Positions 6,933 to 14,601 of a stretch of 24,642 nt of DNA are shown here, one piece after another. The first letter of the stretch is position 1. Every line of letters begins with the position of its first letter. The stretch is taken from positions 1 to 24,642 of the forward strand of contig JBIIOU010000012.1 in NCBI GenBank assembly GCA_044336815.1, read 5' to 3'. The stretch comes from GCA-2737125 sp044336815. Lineage in GTDB: Bacteria; Actinomycetota; Actinomycetes; S36-B12. The notes beneath the pieces were generated by a model. The model saw nothing but the letters and a program-made list of their open reading frames with translations, ran no database searches and was not told the DNA's origin. The position numbers were made by a program, and so were the translations under genes.

Positions 6933-8036
6933 ATGAGTACACCAATCGAGGTAGGAATTTTTATTCCAACTGTTCAGACCGGATGGATTCCCTCGGAGAA
7001 CACGCCGCACACGCCAGGCTCATTTGCACACGCTCTCAGCGTAGTGCAGAGAGCCGAGCGCATGGGGTTCGACTTTGTTCTTAGTCCGCAAAACTGGCGT
7101 GGCGCAGAAGGGCCGTCTAGGTATTGGAGAGACTCAGTCGAATCCCTGATGGCGACGTCAGCTCTGTTGCAGGCGACGGAGCGCATTGAAGTGTGGGGAA
7201 CGGCGCATGTCTTGGTCTACCCACCCGCCTTGATCGCGAAAATGATGGCATCGCTCAGCGAAATTGGGCATGGGCGCGTAGGTATGAACGTTGTAACGGG
7301 CGGTCACTATATGAGTTTTGGACCATTAGGATTTTGGGACGATTCCCTTGATCATGATCAACTGTACGACGTGGCTCAAGAATGGCTAGGCGTTGTTAAG
7401 AAATTATGGACGGAGCCAAGTGTTGACCATGAAGGTGATCGATTCAAACTCTTTGATGCGAGGCTGGATCCGAAGCCGGTAAAGCTACCCCGCATTGTTA
7501 ACGCTGGCGCATCTCCACGTGGTATGAGGTTCGCGGTAGAGAACTGCGATATTGCATTCATGCTTGCTGGCGAAGACATCCCGTCTTTCAAAGAGTCAGC
7601 AACTAGGGCGCATGAAATGGCCAAGGAACTGGAAAAGCCGGATTTTAAGATTTATGGACTCATGACTTTGATCCCCGGGGATACAGATCTTGAGGCGCAA
7701 GCCCTTATGGATCATCTAGAGAGCGGCGTTGACCTCGAGGCATTAGCTGATATGGAGCAGGGCTACAAAAAAAATGTCAAAGGGTTCAAAGACCTCAGTA
7801 GTTCCTCTCTGGCTACCTTGGGTGGTGACACGTATCGGTCCGTTATGCCTGGGACTCTCGTAGGTTCATACGACACGCTGGCTAGGCGCATCGCGGAATC
7901 GGTTGAGAATTATGGCCTAGGTGGCTTGCTAATCATTGTCCCTGACTACACCGAGCATCTGCCAAAATTGGCCGAGCGGACTTTTCCGAAATTGGCCGAG
8001 TACGGAATTGAGTGCAACGTCCACTACGCGAGTTAG
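6933..8036 (+). CDS. RutA-like flavin-dependent monooxygenase (luciferase-like family)
   Basis: Predicted FMNH2-dependent oxygenase of 367 residues, cytoplasmic. It resembles the pyrimidine oxygenase RutA in length and layout: VGIFIPTVQTGW at the N-terminus, RAERMGFDFVLSPQNWRG near residue 41, IARMAATI-like PPALIAKMMASLSEIGHGR then VGMNVVTGG near residue 118, LPRIVNAGASPRGMRFA near residue 186, and the late MPGTLVGSYDTLARRI. RutA opens the uracil ring; related proteins act on other heterocycles, so the reaction here is an inference. ATG at 6933 follows GAAGGGAT by 8 bases. It needs reduced flavin, which the two divergently encoded reductases could provide. The carboxylesterase follows after 86 bases. 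The other Rut enzymes (RutB, RutC, RutD, RutE) are absent from the window. Confidence 0.9.
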   Translation: MSTPIEVGIFIPTVQTGWIPSENTPHTPGSFAHALSVVQRAERMGFDFVLSPQNWRGAEGPSRYWRDSVESLMATSALLQATERIEVWGTAHVLVYPPALIAKMMASLSEIGHGRVGMNVVTGGHYMSFGPLGFWDDSLDHDQLYDVAQEWLGVVKKLWTEPSVDHEGDRFKLFDARLDPKPVKLPRIVNAGASPRGMRFAVENCDIAFMLAGEDIPSFKESATRAHEMAKELEKPDFKIYGLMTLIPGDTDLEAQALMDHLESGVDLEALADMEQGYKKNVKGFKDLSSSSLATLGGDTYRSVMPGTLVGSYDTLARRIAESVENYGLGGLLIIVPDYTEHLPKLAERTFPKLAEYGIECNVHYAS

Positions 8037-8122
8037 GCGTGCCACCAATGTGGTGTTGCATTGAGGGTTGAGCAAGACGTCCGGTACAGCAATTTAGGAC
8101 CGATCGCGAGTGAGAAGAGTCT

Positions 8123-9331
8123 ATGTCTGTAGTTCAGACCTTTCGCGGAATCAGGTACGCGAAAAGCGAGCGTTTCGGTCCGTCAAAGTTAGTTGACTTC
8201 GACGGACCGAATGCAGGCGGTGAGCGTGGTCCAGTTGCGCCCCAGAATCCGTCGCGCCTGGAGAATGTTAACGGCCCACAGGCTCCCTTGAGACAGAGCG
8301 AAGATTGCCAAGTGCTTTCAGTATTCACGCGCTCACTAACCGGTAAACGTCCCGTGATGATCTGGTTCCACGGTGGTGCAAATGTCACAGGCGGAGGAGA
8401 ACTGCCGTGGTACGACGGAACTAGCATTGTGGCCGAGCAGGACGTGGTGGTTGTTGCTGTGACCTCTCGCCTGGGAGTTCTTGGATATTTTCACGCCGAT
8501 GATGTTGATGGTCCCACTCCCGCGATGTCCGATCAACTTAATGCGATCTACTGGGTGCTACAACACATTGACCAGTTCGGCGGGGACTCCGACAACGTCA
8601 CGTTGGTCGGTCAATCCGCCGGTGGGTCCGCAATTGAGATCATGCTTCGTTGGGGTGTACCTGAAGGGGTCCGGGGTGCAATCATGCATAGCGGGTTCTT
8701 TCAAACGGCTCTTCCCTATCGACGTGTCGAAGCGTTGGAACGGGCACGTCACTTCGAGGATTTTGTGGGATGTGATCCGCGTACGTTGTCAGTCCCACAA
8801 CTGTTGGCTAAACAAAAGGAATTCTTTGCGATCTCCCCCGACATGTGGATGCCAATTAGACCCGAAAGTGAGTGCTCAATCTCGATACCAGTTGTGACTG
8901 GGTGGACGCGTCATGACACTTTTCCGTTCTTAATGATGCAGGAAGGGCATAAGGAGCCTCCTGTCAACGCTTTGACGGAACGCGCAGGCGATATCCACCG
9001 CCTTAACCTAGAACTGGTAATAAACGAAGCGCGAGCTGTTGCATCCAACATTCACAAGGCAGGTGAGGATGTGTGGCTGTATGAGTTCGCATGGGATGTT
9101 CCGAGCTCAGGCTGGGGCGCGTCGCACTGTATTGACCTTTCTTCCTTGCTTGGTGACTTTGAGGCATGGTGTCGGGCGCCACTGCTACATGGTGTTGACC
9201 GGGAAGTATTTGAAACCCGAGGCAGGAAATTACGTGCCTACTGGGGTTCATTCCTGCGAGATCGCCGACCAGGCGACGATTGGAATCCATACGATGGGAA
9301 GTCGGATGATGTCGGCTACACGTTTTGCTGA
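8123..9331 (+). CDS. Type-B carboxylesterase (para-nitrobenzyl esterase-like), short form
   Basis: Predicted cytoplasmic serine esterase of 402 residues; usual members have about 490-550. The alpha/beta-hydrolase parts are in order: FRGIRYA near the N-terminus, oxyanion loop WFHGGANVTGGG (HGG at 83-85), nucleophile elbow GQSAGG at 163-168 (Ser165), a likely acid at Asp265 in GWTRHDTF, and catalytic His335 in WGASHCIDL, which matches the family pattern GAxHxxDL. There is no signal peptide. It lies 86 bases behind the RutA-like oxygenase on the same strand and is probably co-transcribed; it may hydrolyse an ester, carbamate or amide of the substrate or of the oxidation product. The start ATG has a purine-rich AGAAGAG a few bases upstream. 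The shortness suggests a reduced C-terminal lid, not a truncation, since the triad is complete. Confidence 0.9.
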   Translation: MSVVQTFRGIRYAKSERFGPSKLVDFDGPNAGGERGPVAPQNPSRLENVNGPQAPLRQSEDCQVLSVFTRSLTGKRPVMIWFHGGANVTGGGELPWYDGTSIVAEQDVVVVAVTSRLGVLGYFHADDVDGPTPAMSDQLNAIYWVLQHIDQFGGDSDNVTLVGQSAGGSAIEIMLRWGVPEGVRGAIMHSGFFQTALPYRRVEALERARHFEDFVGCDPRTLSVPQLLAKQKEFFAISPDMWMPIRPESECSISIPVVTGWTRHDTFPFLMMQEGHKEPPVNALTERAGDIHRLNLELVINEARAVASNIHKAGEDVWLYEFAWDVPSSGWGASHCIDLSSLLGDFEAWCRAPLLHGVDREVFETRGRKLRAYWGSFLRDRRPGDDWNPYDGKSDDVGYTFC

Positions 9332-9530
9332 CGGCCAATTCGGCATAAGAAGTTAACTACCCCTGGAGGTAAGTGGCTCCCGAGGGATCCAAGGGTCAGC
9401 ATCATCGCTCCGTAGTGGCCCCCTGTCCCGCAGGCTCAAAGGGCCCGAGCCCGTCGTTCTTGTGGACGTGGTCTTGGTCTGACGGCCTGACCGAAAACCC
9501 AAAGCGCCAGCAAGCTGACTGGCTGGAAAG

Positions 9531-9752
9531 TTAAAAAGCCCGGACCGGACGAACGCGCAACGGGGGGAAATTCTTGCCGCTGTCGAGCGAGCCGCCATGA
9601 TCGAAAATCTCGGCCAACGCGCCGCTCGCGTCGCTCTGACTCGAACTCCAGTAATCGTCGCTAGTAAACCCATGCGCGCCCGCAGCGAAGGTGCCGTTTT
9701 GGGTCGTTCCCCCGCTGCCGCAGCATCCGAACCACACGCAGTTGATGCCGCC
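9531..9752 (-). pseudogene. C-terminal fragment of a DUF1566 (Lcl C-terminal)-type protein
   Basis: The minus frame ending at TAA (9533-9531) reads GINCVWFGCCGSGG, then GFTSDDYWSSSQSDASGA and the ending PLRVRPVRAF. The YWSSS block, a variable middle and a terminal VRPVRAF are the hallmark end of DUF1566/Lcl-type cell-surface proteins. Only about 73 residues remain: upstream, the frame runs into the antisense of the neighbouring hydrolase gene without any start or further homology. It is a remnant left by deletion or insertion. The flanking stretches 9332-9530 and 9753-9787 contain nothing I can identify. Confidence 0.65.
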
Positions 9753-9787
9753 ACGCGCACTATTAATTAGTCTGCGTCGCAGAACGC

Positions 9788-11335
9788 CTAGCTCGCGGCA
9801 GGCTTGCTGGGCACGTAGGGGCAGAAGACATCGGTGCGTGGCAGTTGGAGAGTCAGTAAGTACTTCTCCACGACTTCGTTCATGCACGCGGAGGGCCCGA
9901 CAAGGATCCCGTGCGTCGTGCTGTCAAAGGTCATCGTGCGCGACTTCGCGAAGGTGTTGGCCAGGCTACGCCCCCAGATCCACGGTGTCGCAGCATCTCC
10001 GGAGGCCAGCAAGAAGAGCGGCGCATTACGCAGGGCGATCGTGGTGTCGGCCGGTGAAGACGGCGGGGAATAGCCGGAGGGGAGGCCGAGGCACATGGAC
10101 GCTCGATTGACAATGCCGTAGGCGGTGCCGTAGTTCTGCTCAGCGTCCCTCGACATCCTGGCCAGGTCTGCCGTCGTGGGGCGATCCGCCATGTCCGCGC
10201 ACGTCACGAACTTGACGATGAAACTGTCGCTGTCGGGCTCCGGAATAACAACATCGTCGTCGGGGTCCGGATCGAAATCGTCAAGGTCAAGGTCAAGGTC
10301 CGCCACCTGACCCCCATTATTTGGCCGCTCGGATTTCGTTACACGGTCATACAGGCTGTTTACAAAATCTCGCATAACTGGGTATTGGGCCTGCTTTCGC
10401 GCGAGGTCATTGAGTGCTCCAAGGAAATTCCAGCGAGTGAGGACATCCTCGTCACTGAGCTTTATCACTGAATCATCGAGGTATGCATCGATGGCTCGAA
10501 TCTTGTAGGCCTGTCCCTTGCCAACCAGCGAGCTATAGACCTGCACGGTGGCGTAATTGCCGGCCGGCGTGGTTGCGCCAAATCGCGCGATGCTTTCGTT
10601 AGCCATGAAGCTGGCGTCTTCGATCAGGGCGCGTACCTTGTCAGGGAATGTGCGTGCATAGGCGTTGCCGAGGCGGGTGCCGTAGCTGATGCCCCAGTAG
10701 TTCCAGCGGGGATAGCCCAAGGCGGCTCGCATAGCATCCATGTCGCGCACCACCTGCCAGGTGCCAAGGTAAGGAGCCGCATTGGGGTTGGCCGCGAAGC
10801 AGGCAGCGGACGCCGCACCCTCGAGGGTTGCGGCCTTTTCCCAATAGGCATCCCAGTCAACCGGGCCCGTGTCCGGTGGCAACGATTGCACGGGGACGCA
10901 CTCTTTTAGATTGGGCTCACTTTTTGCCACGCCACGCGGATCCCAGGAGATCACGTCGAAGCGGTCGCGGATGGAGTCGGGTAGGAGGGAGTGGACCCAC
11001 GCGTGCATGTCGACCGCTGAGCCACCGGGGCCACCGGGGTTCCACGTGAGTCCGAGATTTCCCGGTTCGCTCCGTGGCCTGGTGACCCTCATTGCAATCT
11101 GGATCGTGCGCCCATCGTTTGGAGTCTGCCAGTCCAGCGGGACGGTGAGCTTCGCGCACTTTGTCCGTGGGGGCAGGTCTTCTTCGACCGGGCAGGTGAC
11201 GTACGTCAGCTTTGGGGTGAACGTCGCAGTGACCGTGGGCGTTGCAGCGAAGCTGGCAGGCAGTAGCCCCAGCCCGAGAGCTATCACTGCCGTGATAGCG
11301 AGCGAGGGGATTAGTAGGGCACGCCGAGGGGTCAT
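9788..11335 (-). CDS. Secreted alpha/beta hydrolase, tripeptidyl aminopeptidase (TAP)-like
   Basis: Predicted exported serine hydrolase of 515 residues, similar to the mycobacterial/streptomycete TAP-like proteases that remove N-terminal peptides or act on small esters. A Sec signal peptide spans residues 1-30 (MTPRRALLIPSLAITAV..., Ala-X-Ala site at ASFA). The oxyanion motif WNPGGPGGS is at 98-106, the nucleophile motif GISYGT at 215-220 (Ser217), a probable catalytic Asp at 447 in SGDAATPW and His475 in STTHGI. The C-terminal TAP-like domain is present. Four or more cysteines in the mature part fit an exported protein. An unusual Asp-rich segment sits at residues 346-371. ATG at 11335 follows GGAAGAGAT closely. 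No co-transcribed partner is evident. Confidence 0.92.
   Translation of the reverse strand: MTPRRALLIPSLAITAVIALGLGLLPASFAATPTVTATFTPKLTYVTCPVEEDLPPRTKCAKLTVPLDWQTPNDGRTIQIAMRVTRPRSEPGNLGLTWNPGGPGGSAVDMHAWVHSLLPDSIRDRFDVISWDPRGVAKSEPNLKECVPVQSLPPDTGPVDWDAYWEKAATLEGAASAACFAANPNAAPYLGTWQVVRDMDAMRAALGYPRWNYWGISYGTRLGNAYARTFPDKVRALIEDASFMANESIARFGATTPAGNYATVQVYSSLVGKGQAYKIRAIDAYLDDSVIKLSDEDVLTRWNFLGALNDLARKQAQYPVMRDFVNSLYDRVTKSERPNNGGQVADLDLDLDDFDPDPDDDVVIPEPDSDSFIVKFVTCADMADRPTTADLARMSRDAEQNYGTAYGIVNRASMCLGLPSGYSPPSSPADTTIALRNAPLFLLASGDAATPWIWGRSLANTFAKSRTMTFDSTTHGILVGPSACMNEVVEKYLLTLQLPRTDVFCPYVPSKPAAS
10281..10300. repeat. TCAAGG hexamer repeat inside the TAP-like hydrolase gene
   Basis: TCAAGG occurs three times in tandem plus a partial fourth unit. 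On the coding strand it gives the alternating Asp-Leu of the Asp-rich insert and looks like a recent in-frame microsatellite expansion. Confidence 0.85.
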
Positions 11336-11503
11336 TTTTGATCTCTTCCGGTGGGTGAAGAAGCTGCAATGAGGCGTGACCCTATACGAAAATCGTGGCA
11401 GTTATCGCAACTGTGTGCAATTACAAGCAATCTTGACCAAAAGCACATCGTTTCTCGTCGGCCCCAGTGACTCGGCACTGTGCCGATCCCCTTGTGCCTC
11501 TCG

Positions 11504-11881
11504 CTAGCAGCCGTCCAGTCTGCACACCCTTGACGCTAAAAGAATCAGAACGATCTGCACGATCACTACGCCAGCAACAAGAATGCCCGAGATCACCTGT
11601 GAAGCCAACGCCTTTGATGCACCAGCGACAAAGGTGTCACTTGATCTGATGGCCTTGCGTGCTCTCGCCCCCATCATGAAGGCCGTCACGGGCAGGGCCA
11701 ATATCGCCGCACCCATCATGATTACTGCAGCGCTAGTAGCGACCTTGCCGAACAGCGGGTTGCCCTCATCAAAGGTGCCCATACCGACCAGCACGAAAAT
11801 GACCACTTCGATAACGAGCAGGAGCGGGCAGGCAATCACGCCAATTAAAGCGACCAGAAGGGCTCTACTCGAAGTTGCCAT
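11504..11881 (-). CDS. Small membrane protein, paralogue 1 (C-terminal CxLDGC)
   Basis: A 125-residue protein with three to four hydrophobic segments: residues 8-33, 48-70 and 92-116. It starts MATSSRALLVALIGVIACPLLL, has a polar linker with GARARKAIRSSDTFVAGASKALASQ and ends VCRLDGC. The neighbouring gene encodes a protein of identical length and layout, so this is a tandem duplication. GGGGAG lies 4-5 bases before the ATG. The linker residues AGASKALA and the C-terminal Cys-x-Leu-Asp-Gly-Cys are conserved between the copies, so they are probably functional. I do not recognise a named family. Confidence 0.82.
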   Translation of the reverse strand: MATSSRALLVALIGVIACPLLLVIEVVIFVLVGMGTFDEGNPLFGKVATSAAVIMMGAAILALPVTAFMMGARARKAIRSSDTFVAGASKALASQVISGILVAGVVIVQIVLILLASRVCRLDGC

Positions 11882-11937
11882 GCTGACTCCCCAATCCAGT
11901 TGTGATCATCACCTTGGCTGGTTCCCCTGAAGTCTTA

Positions 11938-12315
11938 CTAGCAGCCATCGAGGCTGCACACCCCTGCGGCCCAGAGAATCAAAAAGATCTGCACGATTAC
12001 TACGCCTGCAAAAACAACACCAGAGATCACCTGAGCAGCTAGCGCCTTTGATGCACCAGCTATGGTGGTATCACTTAAGCGGATGAAATTGCGTGCCCTC
12101 TTACCCATTACGAAGGCTGTTACGGGCAGTGCCACGGCAACGGCACAAATCAAGATCACAACAACAGGGGAAATGATCTTGATGATCAGCGGGTTACTCG
12201 GTTCAGCGATGATCATGGCGGCCAGCAGGAAGGCGACCACTTCAAAATAGAGTAGGAGTGGGCAGACAATCACGCTAATTAAGGCCACCACAAATGCTCT
12301 GGTCGAGGTTGCCAT
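11938..12315 (-). CDS. Small membrane protein, paralogue 2 (C-terminal CxLDGC)
   Basis: A 125-residue membrane protein, the tandem paralogue of the gene 56 bases downstream, aligned without gaps over the full length. It shares MATS-RA at the start, ALPVTAF-MG-RAR in the middle, AGASKALA-QVISG and the ending VC-LDGC. I chose ATG at 12315, which has GTGAGGAAT about 8 bases upstream; the in-frame GTG at 12330 lies inside that ribosome site. The middle section (residues 33-55) differs most between copies. Both lie just downstream of the larger membrane protein gene on the same strand, suggesting one operon. Function unknown. Confidence 0.82.
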   Translation of the reverse strand: MATSTRAFVVALISVIVCPLLLYFEVVAFLLAAMIIAEPSNPLIIKIISPVVVILICAVAVALPVTAFVMGKRARNFIRLSDTTIAGASKALAAQVISGVVFAGVVIVQIFLILWAAGVCSLDGC

Positions 12316-12389
12316 GTTCAGATTCCTCACTCCAGTTGTGCACTACGGCTGGGAGCGGCGCGTCACCCAGTTCAGGGCCGCATGGTTTC

Positions 12390-13244
12390 CTAACGGGACG
12401 TGCGAACCGCGTCGGCTAGCTCTTGCTCGGTGAAGCCACCTTGGACCATTCCGTCCTTGGCGAAGCGGAAGAGCACGACCGAGAAGATTCCGCGCATGGT
12501 GGAAAGCAATAGCGCGCCGACCATGAACAGCAGGATCCCCAGCACTATCAGGAAGATGCCGCCCGCGAGCAGGGCGTCATTGCCCACTGTCGTCGCGAAG
12601 AATCCAAGGAAGACGAGCAGGATGCCTGGAAGAATGGTGACAAGTCCGACCACGCCGCCGATGCGGACACCGCCAAAGATCTGAAGGCCCCATTTCTCCT
12701 TAAACAGGGCGAAGGACTTCTTGATGGCACCGATGGGGCCCTGACCATCAAGCATGATGAAGGGCAAGACGAAGAAGGTGACTAGTGACCACATGGCGAG
12801 AACGCCCGCTGCCGCGATATTGCGCAGAGCATCAACAGCGCCATTCTGATTGTTCCCTCGGATCAAGCCCACGATGATGTTGACCACGGTGGCGATCAAG
12901 GCCCACCCGATCAGTGGGATCAGGCGCGCAAGGGAGCGTGCGATTCCGTGCCCAATCGATGAGTCACTACCGGAGAGTTCGGCGTCGGCGGCGGCGACGA
13001 GGCCACCGCTGGCGATCGACAGCACGATCTGGTTCGCGAAGATGCCGAGTATGGCGAGGACTATGCCCGCTGCCGTCTGATCGTCGAGCCAGAGCAAGCC
13101 AGCGGGTACCCAGAAAATCGCCAAAGGAATGAGGCTCGCAACGAAACCGATGACGGGAAAGGCCAGAAGATAGCGGTTCTCCTTGATCACCGCCCAAGAC
13201 TTGGTGGTGAGGAGACGACTTTCACCCCAGGATCGACGCGCCAT
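12390..13244 (-). CDS. Polytopic membrane protein, DUF6159-like
   Basis: A 284-residue integral membrane protein with about six hydrophobic segments and an N-terminal cytoplasmic stretch MARRSWGESRLLTTKSW followed by the first membrane pair. The pattern of a conserved SW near the start, LLAFPVIGF, a central FVLPFIMLDGQGPIGAIKKSF and a late VLFRFAKDG fits the uncharacterised DUF6159 family. I preferred ATG at 13244 over TTG at 13310: TATTCT ends 7 bases before that ATG, as expected for a leaderless transcript, and no ribosome site is needed. The C-terminus is charged (EQELADAVRTSR). It lies 74 bases upstream of the tandem small membrane proteins and may be co-transcribed with them. Function unknown. 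Confidence 0.78.
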   Translation of the reverse strand: MARRSWGESRLLTTKSWAVIKENRYLLAFPVIGFVASLIPLAIFWVPAGLLWLDDQTAAGIVLAILGIFANQIVLSIASGGLVAAADAELSGSDSSIGHGIARSLARLIPLIGWALIATVVNIIVGLIRGNNQNGAVDALRNIAAAGVLAMWSLVTFFVLPFIMLDGQGPIGAIKKSFALFKEKWGLQIFGGVRIGGVVGLVTILPGILLVFLGFFATTVGNDALLAGGIFLIVLGILLFMVGALLLSTMRGIFSVVLFRFAKDGMVQGGFTEQELADAVRTSR

Positions 13245-13319
13245 GGCCGCGAGAATAGCACCCGAAAGCGAATCAGGGGACAAAATCGCCGACGACTTCT
13301 TGCTACTCAACCGAGTTTT

Positions 13320-13410
13320 ATCGCCTCCGGCTTGCGCCCCTGGCGGAGTCTCCCTTACAGTTTGAGGTCAAGCCCGGCCCACACATGTGGTCAACCGGGC
13401 TGTTTTTTTT
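13320..13410 (+). ncRNA. Possible small RNA ending at the orphan terminator
   Basis: The plus strand just before the terminator has a second potential stem, CTCCG (13325-13329) with CGGAG (13344-13348), giving a compact two-hairpin RNA of about 90 bases. The 5' end is not defined and the promoter boxes are weak. Alternatively the terminator is a barrier that stops antisense transcription. Confidence 0.25.
13371..13410 (+). terminator. Rho-independent terminator on the plus strand without an obvious gene
   Basis: AGCCCGG (13371-13377) pairs with CCGGGCT (13395-13401); an inner CCAC/GTGG stem strengthens it. G and eight T (13403-13410) follow. It terminates rightward transcription only: on the minus strand the T tract is absent. 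Both neighbouring genes are on the minus strand, so the transcript it ends is not a known gene. Confidence 0.75.
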
Positions 13411-13419
13411 CACGAGGAG

Positions 13420-14268
13420 TCACACTTCCTGCATGAGCGAGTTTGGCCTTAACGTCGTTACGTATTGCTCGTACCAACCCCACACGGACTCTCTCGCCGG
13501 ATGGCGGCGTTGCGCCTGATAGGCGCTCCAGACCAGGAGATCCGCCATTTGCGTCCATTGTGACGCTGGAGAGTCCAGGTAACGTGGGTCCTCAACGATC
13601 CGCCGGGTGTCTGGATCCAGTTTCCGGTGAGCTTTGAGGTACGTCCTGTCGGATCCATCGCCGTCCATTGAAACCATGGAAAAGCGCCCCGCACGGACAC
13701 AGCTGTCATCCCAGTGGCGCAGGAGCTCGGAATACACGTCAGCCTTCACTTGCTGGTAGGCACGACCACGTTCAGAAGTACGCCGATAGACGGTTCCAAT
13801 GTCAATATTTTCAATCTCGCCAACCGCCCTTAAGGAATCTAAAACTAACTCGAGACGCAAGTCGCTCGATTCGTTGAACCTCTCATCGAGTGAGGGTGAT
13901 CCACGTCCAGCCACAAGTTTCGATGCATCAAGCTCCACGGAAGGTGGAACGCCGTACCGAACGTACAAACTCTTCCGATGATCCATCCAGCCGCCCAATA
14001 CCGAGGCCCACTGGTCGGGTTTCACTTCCACCCAGCTGAACACCACCAATCCGTCATTGGGTGAACCGGAATCGTCGCAGTAGATGAGGGTGAATCCATC
14101 TGCGCTGGCTGATCGATCCGCAACGGATGGAGAGGTTTCCTCACTGGATTCCTGCGCAGAAACCTCTGGGGTAGTTGACGTTCCGGCGCCGCAAGCGGCC
14201 AGCCCAGCCGCGGCCGTACCGGCTGCACTAGCGGCCAGAAAATTGCGGCGGGTGAGCCACCTACTCAT
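13420..14268 (-). CDS. DUF3800-like protein with a Tat lipoprotein signal
   Basis: A 282-residue protein in two parts. The N-terminus MSRWLTRRNFLAASAAG has a twin-arginine motif (RRNFL), a hydrophobic core and a lipobox ending at Cys26 (LAAC), followed by a Ser/Thr/Glu-rich linker to about residue 57, so the protein should be exported folded and lipid-anchored. The rest resembles DUF3800: IYCDDSG at 62-68 in place of the usual DESG, a central region with DGDGSD at 202-207, and the closing motif SQWTQMADLLVWSAYQAQRR near 236-255, equivalent to the QLADLxAY block. DUF3800 is an RNase H-like putative nuclease family normally found without a signal peptide. A TAGTCT box ends 6 bases before the ATG, so the transcript may be leaderless. 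The gene stands alone. Confidence 0.8.
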   Translation of the reverse strand: MSRWLTRRNFLAASAAGTAAAGLAACGAGTSTTPEVSAQESSEETSPSVADRSASADGFTLIYCDDSGSPNDGLVVFSWVEVKPDQWASVLGGWMDHRKSLYVRYGVPPSVELDASKLVAGRGSPSLDERFNESSDLRLELVLDSLRAVGEIENIDIGTVYRRTSERGRAYQQVKADVYSELLRHWDDSCVRAGRFSMVSMDGDGSDRTYLKAHRKLDPDTRRIVEDPRYLDSPASQWTQMADLLVWSAYQAQRRHPARESVWGWYEQYVTTLRPNSLMQEV

Positions 14269-14388
14269 TCGGGGAGACTAGCAGTCCCTTGGATGAGCGG
14301 ACGAGAAGAATTCTGCGTCATGAGGAGCCAATCTGAAGATCCTAATTGGCGGGGGCGCGGGTTGAAGTCCCGTCGGTGTCGTCACGCA

Positions 14389-14420
14389 GCGAAAGCCATT
14401 GCCATAAAGAGGCTTTTCGC
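14389..14420 (-). terminator. Hairpin directly downstream of tRNA-Gly
   Basis: GCGAAAAGCC (minus, 14420-14411) pairs with GGCTTTCGC (14397-14389) with one bulged A, starting at the base after the tRNA CCA end. No T tract follows, so it is either a weak terminator or a processing hairpin. Confidence 0.45.
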
Positions 14421-14494
14421 TGGAGCGGGTGACCGGGATCGAACCGGCATGGCCAGCTTGGAAGGCTGGGGCTCTACCATTGAGCTACACCCGC
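14421..14494 (-). tRNA. tRNA-Gly (anticodon TCC)
   Basis: The minus strand gives a complete cloverleaf: acceptor GCGGGTG / CACCCGC, D-arm with TAGCTCAATGGTAGAGC, anticodon stem CCAGC/GCTGG around CTTCCAA (anticodon TCC, reads GGA/GGG), T-arm CCGGTTCGATCCCGG, discriminator T and a genome-encoded CCA (14423-14421). Confidence 0.97.
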
Positions 14495-14601
14495 GAATAC
14501 TTGCGCAGTCTAGCCAGACCCAAAGTTGTGGTGTCTTTAGATTGCTAGCGGGCGGAGTTGCGAAGCCACTGAACCGCACCCAAATGGACTCGGTGATTTA
14601 A

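Noticed and set aside
9353..9760. A 135-residue minus frame over the DUF1566 fragment
   Set aside because: It is a Arg/Ala/Ser-rich alternative-frame shadow with no domain, while the other frame gives a recognisable DUF1566 end.
11473..11485. Small palindrome CGGCAC-T-GTGCCG downstream of the first small membrane gene as terminator
   Set aside because: Stem is only six pairs with almost no loop and no T tract follows on the minus strand.
14341..14384. Plus-strand stretch resembling a tRNA T-arm (GCGGG-TTGAAGT-CCCGT) beside tRNA-Gly
   Set aside because: No matching 5' acceptor strand, D-arm or anticodon arm is found upstream; at most it is a tRNA fragment from an old integration, and one arm alone is weak evidence.
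14389..14420. Hairpin after tRNA-Gly as an attachment site core
   Set aside because: No second copy of the tRNA 3' end and no integrase in the window; it is better explained as an end-of-transcript stem.
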